A stretch of DNA of 51,370 bases from Chitinophaga pinensis (GTDB taxonomy: Bacteria; Bacteroidota; Bacteroidia; NS11-12g; UBA955), in assembly GCA_945865625.1 (NCBI GenBank), contig CAMBFD010000007.1, positions 1-51,370 of the forward strand. Reading direction: 5' to 3'. The notes under the pieces are model-generated. The model was given only the letters and a program-made list of their open reading frames with translations. It was not told the origin of the DNA and did not search any database. The position numbers and the translations under genes are program-made. Below, one piece after another: positions 46,117-51,370 of the stretch; position 1 is the first letter of the stretch; every line of letters begins with the position of its first letter.

Positions 46117-46479
46117 CTAGTACTCCTCTCTAGAAGCCTGACCGAGTGTAATTTCATTGGGAACGAGCCTGTCTCCTTTTGCATTTTTCACTTGAACCTT
46201 CACTCCCCATTCTTTTTCAAACATTTTCTCAACCGCTCCGACTAACATGCTCGCTTTAATTTTTATTGGTTCAGATTTTGCATTGACATCCAATGTAGTG
46301 CGTTTGTTTAATGCCGCGAGTGTCAAGGTCGGTTCAGCAATCATTTTGCCCTTGTACATGACCAATGTTAAACCAAAACTTTCTTCAAACTCCTTTGAAA
46401 TTGTTTTAATTTTCTTATTTGGTTGTATTGACAACTCAGAATTTTTAAACCTATCGAATAAATTATTTATAATACCCAT
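46117..46479 (-). CDS. Paralogue 3 of the internally duplicated small-domain family
   Basis: A 120-residue protein made of a short N-terminal helix and two copies of a 45-50-residue unit. Copy 1 contains KKIKTISKEFEESFGLTLVM and KGKMIAEPTLTLAALN; copy 2 contains VGAVEKMFEKEWGVKVQV and GDRLVPNEITLGQA. Both follow the plan helix (K-x(2)-x-F-x-x-x-F/W-G), strand, turn with R/K-x-(A/V), and T-L. The same plan recurs in two neighbouring genes. Function unknown. Confidence 0.75.
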   Translation of the reverse strand: MGIINNLFDRFKNSELSIQPNKKIKTISKEFEESFGLTLVMYKGKMIAEPTLTLAALNKRTTLDVNAKSEPIKIKASMLVGAVEKMFEKEWGVKVQVKNAKGDRLVPNEITLGQASREEY

Positions 46480-46490
46480 TTTTAACTTGA

Positions 46491-46787
46491 TTATTTTCTC
46501 TTTTTTAATTGTGAAACACGAGCCCGCTCTTTGCGCTTTTGATCAGCAATACGTTCGCGCTCTTTTCGCTTAAGTTCTAGCATCTTTTTTTGTGCCAGTT
46601 TCTTTTGCTCAGCGAATATTTTCTTTTCAGCTGCTTGTCGCTCACGCTCTTTTTTCTTCGCCTCAGCAAGTTTTTGTCTTTCTATTTTCTTGCGTTCGCT
46701 GATTTTCTTTCGTTCATTACGTTGATGCTCGCGTTCCTTCTTTTTTGCTTCAGCAAGTCTTCTTTTTTGTTCTGTAGTTAAGGCCAT
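46491..46787 (-). CDS. Highly charged K/R/E helical protein
   Basis: A 98-residue protein of almost only Lys, Arg, Glu, Ala, Gln and Leu, with repeated segments such as LAEAKKKERE and RKERERIADQKRKERARV. It should form one long single helix or a coiled coil and may bind nucleic acid. It lies 11 bases before one paralogue and 12 bases after another, in the same operon. The regular operon spacing supports a real gene despite the low complexity. Confidence 0.65.
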   Translation of the reverse strand: MALTTEQKRRLAEAKKKEREHQRNERKKISERKKIERQKLAEAKKKERERQAAEKKIFAEQKKLAQKKMLELKRKERERIADQKRKERARVSQLKKRK

Positions 46788-46799
46788 TTACCATTTTCA

Positions 46800-47195
46800 T
46801 TATTTCCATTCACCAGTTAGGCAGCCCTCTGCCTCTTTGTCCCTATTTAAAGCTGTTAAGGACCTTGAGTCTGATTCGCCAGAAGTGTAAAACCTGCTTC
46901 CACCCTTGTCGGTAAAACAAATTTGAACATACAATCCAAAAATCTCATCAAACTCCTTTTCCAAACGCTTTATTGATTTACTACCGGTTAAAGAAACTTG
47001 ACCAGTACCTTTCTTAGTTCTTACTTCAGATAATGTTAAAGATGTATCAACGCCTGTTATTGTCTTGCCATTTTTTACAAGTTCTCTTGCTTCTGGGGGA
47101 CAAATTTTCAGGCGCAAATATGGAAAGTGAGCATTGAATTCTTTTTGCAGAGTAGCAACTTTTTTGCTCCCGGTGGTGGTAATTTCCCTTGCCAT
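46800..47195 (-). CDS. Paralogue 2 of the internally duplicated small-domain family
   Basis: A 131-residue protein with two copies of the unit. Copy 1 has GSKKVATLQKEFNAHFPYLR and copy 2 has GSKSIKRLEKEFDEIFGLYV, each preceded by a T/G strand. The loops are longer than in the other two paralogues. The C-terminus ends in a polar tail (EAEGCLTGEWK). No enzyme motif or membrane segment; function unknown. Confidence 0.75.
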   Translation of the reverse strand: MAREITTTGSKKVATLQKEFNAHFPYLRLKICPPEARELVKNGKTITGVDTSLTLSEVRTKKGTGQVSLTGSKSIKRLEKEFDEIFGLYVQICFTDKGGSRFYTSGESDSRSLTALNRDKEAEGCLTGEWK

Positions 47196-47208
47196 AATCA
47201 GCTTTTAA

Positions 47209-47514
47209 TTAACACTTACCCGCTTGAGTCAATGTCATCTCATTATCAGCCAATTTGGTGTCGGCTGAATTTGAAATCTGCACCTTAATACCAAAAGTAT
47301 CTTTGAAGTATTTCTCTACGTTTTCTACGCGACTGCGCGCACCTAAATCCAATTCGCCTCCAGCATTGTCCAATGTAGACAAATCAGATATTTTAGCTGA
47401 ATCATCCGCAATTCTAGCGCCTTTATAGATTCGAATACTACAATCGAACTCTTTTTTAAACTGAGCCTTGATGCTCTTTACTGAACTAGATTTAATTACT
47501 TTAATTTTTGCCAT
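47209..47514 (-). CDS. Paralogue 1 of the internally duplicated small-domain family
   Basis: A 101-residue protein starting at ATG 47514 (MAKIKVIKSSSVKSIKAQFK); the longer frame to 47592 enters the tandem-repeat region and is rejected. Copy 1 has SVKSIKAQFKKEFDCSIRIY with KGARIADDSAKISDL; copy 2 has RVENVEKYFKDTFGIKVQIS with DTKLADNEMTLTQAG. It is the first gene of the five-gene operon. I recall similar unnamed proteins in other bacteria but cannot name a family. Confidence 0.75.
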   Translation of the reverse strand: MAKIKVIKSSSVKSIKAQFKKEFDCSIRIYKGARIADDSAKISDLSTLDNAGGELDLGARSRVENVEKYFKDTFGIKVQISNSADTKLADNEMTLTQAGKC

Positions 47515-47534
47515 GATGTCGTTTTTATTTTTCT

Positions 47535-47542
47535 CAAACTTA
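47535..47542 (-). promoter_or_regulatory. -7 box of the five-gene operon
   Basis: TAAGTTTG on the minus strand matches TAnnTTTG and lies 20 bases before ATG 47514. The last TTTG within the tandem repeat is 27 bases upstream, longer than ideal for a -33 element. It supports the shorter start of paralogue 1. Confidence 0.4.
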
Positions 47543-47566
47543 TTGATTTTCTGTTTATACCTATCG

Positions 47567-47596
47567 GTACAAATGAGTACAAATGAGTACAAATGA
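47567..47596. repeat. Three tandem copies of a 10-bp repeat
   Basis: GTACAAATGA is repeated three times without change. The 10-bp period equals about one helix turn, placing the copies on one face of DNA directly upstream of the -7 box of the five-gene operon. It could be a cooperative operator or a slippage-prone repeat that varies expression. Confidence 0.6.
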
Positions 47597-47757
47597 AATT
47601 TCGGCCATAAATCATTAAAATTATTTGTACGTCGTCAAGTTCATTAGGACAAGTGTTATACAAAACTAAGTCATTGATTATGATTTTGCAAGAGGTGATT
47701 TAATGTTCATTGTAAAATGGTTTTTTGCTTGATATGAAAATACAAATAAAATTAGCA

Positions 47758-47835
47758 TGAAAAACCCCAAAATATGTAAAACATATGTAAACCGCTCTAA
47801 ATCAACAAGGCTTCAGATTTCTCTGAGGCTTTGTT
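47758..47835. repeat. Direct repeat A, internal junction between island cassettes
   Basis: This 78-base stretch, beginning TGAAAAACCCCAAAATATGT, is about 85% identical and in the same orientation to 51008-51084, next to the tRNA. It includes the conserved ACCGCTCTAAA block and a terminator hairpin. The two copies bracket the UDG/AAA cassette (3250-bp period), consistent with successive insertions at the tRNA or a duplicated boundary. Confidence 0.6.
47804..47835 (-). terminator. Terminator after the AAA+ ATPase gene
   Basis: The hairpin has 14-base arms (47804-47817 and 47822-47835) with two wobble-type mismatches and a four-base loop. It lies 34 bases beyond the ATPase stop codon. There is no long T-run, so termination strength is uncertain. 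Confidence 0.5.
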
Positions 47836-47868
47836 GCTATTAACACATAATAAAAAACTACTTCAATA

Positions 47869-49248
47869 TTATTTTGGCAAATCACTAACAGTGATTTCAC
47901 TTAGATGTTCTTCTTCAAGATTTTCTAATTGAGAAACTCTCATAAATTGATTTTGAACTATTTGCTCGTACAAGTTTCTTACATACCGTGCATTACCAAA
48001 TTGTTTGCCTTCTGCGAAAATCGCATCGTTAATAATATAAATCAATTTGCTTTTGGCTTCATCCGACATATTAAACTTATTCTTAGCAGTAATACGAAGT
48101 AAAATATCCAAAAGCTCTGAGCCAGAATAATTGGGAAAGCTAAAATACTTGTTAAATCTTGATTTTAAACCGGGGTTTGAATTAATAAAAGTGCCCATTT
48201 CATTTTCATACCCCGCAACAATAACAATAAGTCTATCCCTATTATCTTCCATATATTTCAATATAGTGTCAATAGCTTCTTTCCCAAAATCATCATCACT
48301 ACTTAAGCTATATGCTTCGTCTATAAATAAAACACCGTCAAGTGCTTTATCCAAAACTTCTTTTGTTTTTATGGCTGTCTGTCCTACGTACCCCGCAACC
48401 AATTGAGATCGATCTGTTTCTACCAAATGGCCTTTCTTTAATATTCCAAGACTTTTAAATGATTTTGAGATTAGTCGTGCAATCGTAGTTTTACCAGTTC
48501 CTGGAGGTCCAAAGAATACAGAATGCAAGGAAAGAGAAACGGTGGGCAATCCTTTTGCCTTTCTAATTTCATTTACTTTGGCAAAATTGATAAGTGATTT
48601 TACTTCGTTTTTTATATCAGATAATCCAACTAACTCTTCAAGCTCTTTTAACGTTGATTCAAGACTATCGTCACTCGAAATAGTATTTGATGAATCTTCT
48701 TGAACACCAGAATAATCTAATTGAAGTAATCGTTTCAGTTCTTCATACTTTTCTTTCTCGAAATCGGATATTTGATTGTCGAGATTTACAATTAAAGTAA
48801 AGTAGTCAATTAAAATTGTTTCAATTGAATTCTTTATTTTTTGTTTAATACTTGGGTCAATATTTAAATTATTTAAATAAAATAGCGATTCTAAATATTT
48901 AAAAGAATGTGAATTATCTTTCACGCTATTTATTAATATTGATTTTGTTTCCTCTTCCAAATAACCCCATTCATCAATAATTTCTATGGATGAAACATCA
49001 AGTTTTTCAGTAAATTCAATGCTCCAAACAAATGATAAAGCAAATTCAAATTGATTTTCTTCAAAATTATTATACCCCAAATGATTTGTAATAATAGAAC
49101 ACCCATCGCCTTTAAGTTTATCAGTGATTATTGCTTTATCTAAATCAGTAATATCGTTTAAATTTGAAGATTTAAACATCTGAATAGATTTACGTAATTT
49201 GTCTGATTTTACAAGTAATTGGGTTCTATTGGGTATTTTACTATTCAT
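47869..49248 (-). CDS. CbxX/CfqX-type AAA+ ATPase
   Basis: A 459-residue protein. Residues 1-195 are a helical N-terminal domain without recognised family. An AAA+ module of CbxX/CfqX/SpoVK type follows: LEELVGLSDIKNEVKSLI at 204-220, Walker A GPPGTGKT at 247-254, a pore-loop-like GYVGQTAIKT at 286-295, Walker B VLFIDEAY at 306-313, and an arginine region LKSRFNKYF near 361-369. Such ATPases remodel client proteins (Rubisco activase CbbX, type VII secretion EccA). It lies 15 bases downstream of the unknown 265-residue gene and is last in the cassette. Confidence 0.85.
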   Translation of the reverse strand: MNSKIPNRTQLLVKSDKLRKSIQMFKSSNLNDITDLDKAIITDKLKGDGCSIITNHLGYNNFEENQFEFALSFVWSIEFTEKLDVSSIEIIDEWGYLEEETKSILINSVKDNSHSFKYLESLFYLNNLNIDPSIKQKIKNSIETILIDYFTLIVNLDNQISDFEKEKYEELKRLLQLDYSGVQEDSSNTISSDDSLESTLKELEELVGLSDIKNEVKSLINFAKVNEIRKAKGLPTVSLSLHSVFFGPPGTGKTTIARLISKSFKSLGILKKGHLVETDRSQLVAGYVGQTAIKTKEVLDKALDGVLFIDEAYSLSSDDDFGKEAIDTILKYMEDNRDRLIVIVAGYENEMGTFINSNPGLKSRFNKYFSFPNYSGSELLDILLRITAKNKFNMSDEAKSKLIYIINDAIFAEGKQFGNARYVRNLYEQIVQNQFMRVSQLENLEEEHLSEITVSDLPK

Positions 49249-49263
49249 TTGAGCAGAACTTTT

Positions 49264-50061
49264 TTAAGATTTTTTAATTTCCTCTAGAAGGATACCTAAA
49301 TCCATAAATTTCACATTATACGGCTTAAGAATACTCATGCATTCAATCTTTAATTTCTCTTTTTTAAACGAAAAAACCCCCAAGTTAGATTTTTCTATTT
49401 CTATTTCCTTTAGTCTAATAATATCTGATTCAGATAATTCGTATTTGACCTTCAGAGACTCTTTTAAATTACCAAGAGCTTGATGTATTTGTTCTAATTC
49501 TTCACAATCAAACTCATTATCAAAAGCAGTACTGTAAAATCCTTTAAAAATCATTAGATCCTCTTTTTTAAACTGGTTTTCTAATGAACCTTGACCAAAA
49601 CGAATACTATATTCAATTTTTTTTGCGTTAGCTATGGCTATAAAATCAGACATACCGACACTTAATTGAGCAGTTTCTAAATATACATTTATGTAATCAT
49701 CTCCATCTTCAATTGTCTGACTTTTATGATCAAATCCTGAACCTTTAGACAATTCGATGTTTTTATCATCGTCTAAAATTAGATACATTTTAATGTTAGT
49801 CATTCCTGGGTATCCACCATCACAATTCTCGTAAATAAAAGTAAAGAAAACGGAATCAACTTCACCCACATGACGATAATCAATACTCATTTTCAATTTA
49901 TTCGAATCCGAATTTTTAGTAAGCATAAATTTATTTTCAAGGTCATTCCCTTTCCAAGTTATATTATGCTTGCATTTGATGGTTTTTACTTTGGTGAACT
50001 TATCTTCTTTAATTTCAACAAAGTAATCTTTGATTTTTGTTCTCATTTCTAATGTTTCCAT
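49264..50061 (-). CDS. Unknown protein in the UDG/AAA cassette
   Basis: A 265-residue soluble protein. The first 180 residues appear beta-rich (KVKTIKCKHNITWKGNDLEN, VDSVFFTFIYENCDGGYPGM) and may be a tellurium-resistance-like or C2-like sandwich, judged loosely from pattern. The last 70 residues are helical (LKVKYELSESDIIRLKEIEI). Starts at 50061 and 50046 are both possible. It sits one base after the UDG-like gene and 15 bases before the ATPase gene. No function can be assigned; it is a candidate client or adaptor of the ATPase. Confidence 0.65.
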   Translation of the reverse strand: METLEMRTKIKDYFVEIKEDKFTKVKTIKCKHNITWKGNDLENKFMLTKNSDSNKLKMSIDYRHVGEVDSVFFTFIYENCDGGYPGMTNIKMYLILDDDKNIELSKGSGFDHKSQTIEDGDDYINVYLETAQLSVGMSDFIAIANAKKIEYSIRFGQGSLENQFKKEDLMIFKGFYSTAFDNEFDCEELEQIHQALGNLKESLKVKYELSESDIIRLKEIEIEKSNLGVFSFKKEKLKIECMSILKPYNVKFMDLGILLEEIKKS

Positions 50062-50062
50062 G

Positions 50063-50752
50063 TTATTTTGATTTTGGTAAAATTTGTTTGTACATATATA
50101 TTTTAAATGCTTTTAAAGTGCCTTCAGGGATTCGTTTTACTTTTTCGTCTTTTGCAGATTTTGATTTTGTGATAAAACTTTTTTTCACAAAGGAAACGGT
50201 CTTATCATTTGTATGGTTTAGAACAAATTTATAAAAGGCATCCTTCAATCCAAATGTTTCAGGATTTGTATTAAAAAATGATGTATTTGAACCACCTGAA
50301 GGTGAGGGTAAATTATCAACGACTTTACTAGCAAATTTTACAAAGTCTGCTCCCATGATAATTTTGAAGTTATATAGAGCATTGTTGCAATTATAACCAC
50401 TAGTGAAAATTATTTTCTCTAAGAATTTTTCATTTTCAAGGATGTAAGTCTTTAACTCATGATTATAATCTGTCAATTCAAGAATAAGGTCGCTGTCTTT
50501 TGTTGAATCTGGTTTTTTTCTCTTACAACTTAAAATAGTGTCGGAAATACCAATACTATATTCTTCTTGCCATTCACGAATACTCTGTATATCTGTAAAT
50601 TTGTTCTTTGGATATATTTCTTGAATTATTTTCCAAAAGGAAGCAACATTTCCATAGAAGTAGTCGACATTGAATTGGCGATCTTTTTTGTTATCTAATT
50701 TTTGAGCTGGAGGAAATGTCCCTAAGACCAAATATTTACATTGTGCCTTCAA
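50063..50752 (-). CDS. Uracil-DNA glycosylase superfamily-like protein
   Basis: A 229-residue protein. The N-terminal LVLGTFPPAQ (8-17) resembles motif 1 of Mug/hypoxanthine-DNA glycosylase-type enzymes, followed by FYGNVASFWKII as in that group (Y-G-x(4)-F-W). A late LPSPSGGSN (148-156) corresponds to motif 2 in these families. UDG-type enzymes remove altered bases from DNA. The usual catalytic Asn/Asp of motif 1 is not obvious, so it may be inactive or altered in specificity. It is the first gene of a three-gene operon with an AAA+ ATPase, an unusual context for repair. Confidence 0.65.
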   Translation of the reverse strand: MKAQCKYLVLGTFPPAQKLDNKKDRQFNVDYFYGNVASFWKIIQEIYPKNKFTDIQSIREWQEEYSIGISDTILSCKRKKPDSTKDSDLILELTDYNHELKTYILENEKFLEKIIFTSGYNCNNALYNFKIIMGADFVKFASKVVDNLPSPSGGSNTSFFNTNPETFGLKDAFYKFVLNHTNDKTVSFVKKSFITKSKSAKDEKVKRIPEGTLKAFKIYMYKQILPKSK

Positions 50753-50824
50753 AGGGTAATTTTTCTCAAATGGATGTATCTCTTAATTCATGTTTGTTTT
50801 ATTAAATTTAAATGTAACTTGCTT

Positions 50825-50890
50825 ATAAACGAAGCAAACTTTCAAATATTCAATCAATTCGGTTTAATAAACGAAAGTAAATGCTTCAAA
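50825..50890. promoter_or_regulatory. Imperfect repeat pair upstream of the UDG-like gene
   Basis: Two related segments about 42 bases apart share ATAAACGAA at one end and TTCAAA at the other, with a variable centre. They lie about 75-140 bases upstream of the UDG-like start and may bind a regulator. The evidence is limited to sequence similarity by eye. Confidence 0.25.
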
Positions 50891-51007
50891 CACAAATATA
50901 GTATAATCCCTCAATTAGTCACTAACAGGAAACTAGTAAGCTACCATCTAATGATCTATGGTTAATTGATGCTTTTCTATCTAGATGTAAATACATTTTT
51001 TTAGGTC

Positions 51008-51084
51008 TGAAAAACCCCAAAATATGTAAACCATATTTAAACCGCTCTAAAATCACAAAGCCTCAGAATACTCTGAGGCCTTGT
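51008..51084. repeat. Direct repeat B, beside tRNA-Ala
   Basis: This is the partner of 47758-47835, with the first 23 bases identical and the ACCGCTCTAAA block and hairpin retained. It ends 12 bases from the tRNA 3' end. It probably represents the native sequence downstream of the tRNA or the end of the inserted unit. Confidence 0.6.
51055..51084 (-). terminator. Terminator downstream of tRNA-Ala
   Basis: A hairpin with 13-base arms (51055-51067 and 51072-51084, one mismatch) and loop ATAC lies 12 bases beyond the 3' end of the tRNA. The following minus-strand sequence has short T-runs. It fits a tRNA terminator. Confidence 0.6.
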
Positions 51085-51095
51085 ATTTGTTGGGG

Positions 51096-51109
51096 TGGAG
51101 AATATCGGA
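51096..51109 (+). repeat. Right copy of the 14-bp repeat, tRNA 3' end
   Basis: These are the last 14 bases of the tRNA gene and are identical to 43792-43805. The tRNA remains intact here, as expected when an element carries a replacement 3' end or inserts at its boundary. Confidence 0.55.
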
Positions 51110-51169
51110 GTCGAACCGATGACCTCTTGCATGCCATGCAAACGCTCTAGCCAGCTGAGCTAATCCCCC
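51096..51169 (-). tRNA. tRNA-Ala (anticodon GGC)
   Basis: A 74-nt tRNA on the minus strand. The acceptor stem GGGGGAT pairs with ATTCTCC, the discriminator is A at 51096, the D-arm contains TAGCTCAG, the anticodon stem TTTGC/GCAAG encloses loop ATGGCAT with anticodon GGC, and the T-arm reads TCGGTTCGACTCCGA. CCA is not encoded. The 3' end is the apparent integration site of the island to its left. Confidence 0.95.
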
Positions 51170-51264
51170 ATTTTTTTTTCAAAAATACGACATTCTTCTC
51201 AGCTAACTTCAGAATCTCTCAAACCTAATTTTTATAGTTCAATTTTCTTCATTTCCTTTGTCAT

Positions 51265-51370
51265 ATGTTAAATACCATTCTCATTATTTTCGGAATTATT
51301 TTTACCATCATTTTAATAGCTGCTGCAATCTTACCAAAGAAAACCACAATTGTTCCAGAATTAACAATTC
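51265..51370 (+). CDS. Start of a membrane-anchored SRPBCC-like protein (partial)
   Basis: A 35-codon open frame from ATG 51265 runs to the window end. It encodes an N-terminal membrane helix (LIIFGIIFTIILIAAAIL) followed by PKKTTIVPEL. A helix followed by this short L-P-K and a strand is the common start of SRPBCC/polyketide-cyclase-like proteins of Bacteroidota. Only the N-terminus is visible, so the family call is tentative. Confidence 0.45.
   Translation, partial: MLNTILIIFGIIFTIILIAAAILPKKTTIVPELTI

Larger units (their letters stand above)
50753..51095. other. Non-coding region between island cassette and tRNA
   Basis: This 343-bp AT-rich stretch has no convincing gene. It holds two imperfect direct repeats (50825-50846 and 50867-50890, sharing ATAAACGAA and TTCAAA), direct repeat B and the terminator by the tRNA. 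On the minus strand TACTTTCG within the second repeat resembles a -7 box for the UDG-like gene. Confidence 0.5.

Noticed and set aside
47567-47596. CRISPR array
   Set aside because: The repeat is 10 bp, has no spacers, and no cas genes are near.
43792-51109. Integrase or transposase for the island
   Set aside because: No tyrosine or serine recombinase or DDE motif was seen in any frame; mobility is therefore unproven.
51140-51169. tRNA-Ala with TGC anticodon
   Set aside because: The seven-base anticodon loop is ATGGCAT, which places GGC, not TGC, in the anticodon position.

Overview
The window is AT-rich chromosomal DNA from a member of the Bacteroidota, probably a free-living or environmental lineage. 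The evidence is the content (SurE, LpxB, a short MenE, TonB-dependent receptor, SRPBCC start), start codons without clear Shine-Dalgarno sites, and several TAnnTTTG/TAnnTTCG -7 boxes placed just before start codons. No species can be named from the sequence alone.

Layout. (1) 1-4828: housekeeping genes: the end of a class V aminotransferase-fold protein, menE, a small membrane protein, an aldose-1-epimerase-like protein, surE, another small membrane protein and lpxB. (2) 4820-30523: a contractile injection system (CIS, Afp/PVC/eCIS type) in two divergent operons. The minus-strand operon carries a frameshifted small ORF, the Afp15-type AAA+ ATPase, a YbjN/secretion-chaperone-like protein, and a Gly/Ala-rich 524-residue protein coupled to it by an ATGA overlap, which looks like a cargo/effector candidate. 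The plus-strand operon carries a two-TM protein, a Pvc16/Afp16-type cap (DUF4255), an unknown, a single sheath, two gp19-like tube proteins, a DUF5908-like protein, a LysM adaptor, a VgrG-like spike, a PAAR tip, gp25, two large baseplate proteins flanking two small conserved genes, and a very large (2186 aa) tape-measure-type protein. (3) 30520-34155: a TPR lipoprotein, a membrane-anchored GH18-like protein lacking catalytic residues, and a small lipoprotein. (4) 34152-43663 (minus): an overlapping four-gene operon encoding a protein with three TIR-like domains, an nSTAND NTPase with WD40-like C-terminus, a TonB-dependent receptor and an NTT/MFS-type transporter with a large cytosolic domain. 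(5) 43792-51109: a roughly 7.3-kb putative integrated island ending exactly at the 3' end of tRNA-Ala(GGC). A 14-bp copy of the tRNA 3' end marks its far edge. It contains two cassettes separated by a 78-bp direct repeat. One holds an HTH-like regulator and a five-gene operon (three paralogues built from an internally duplicated small domain, a Lys/Arg/Glu-rich helical protein and a GIY-YIG nuclease). The other holds a UDG-superfamily-like protein, an unknown protein and a CbxX/CfqX-type AAA+ ATPase. (6) 51096-51370: the tRNA and the start of an SRPBCC-like gene.

How the parts may work together: the CIS operons can assemble a complete sheath-tube-baseplate-spike particle plus one candidate cargo with a dedicated chaperone. 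No TssJLM membrane complex and no phage head genes are present. The two-TM first gene of the structural operon raises the possibility that this particle is membrane-anchored rather than freely released. The TIR/STAND/receptor/transporter operon and the two island cassettes are the best candidates for undescribed systems, most plausibly conflict or defence systems. That role is inferred from domain content and context only.
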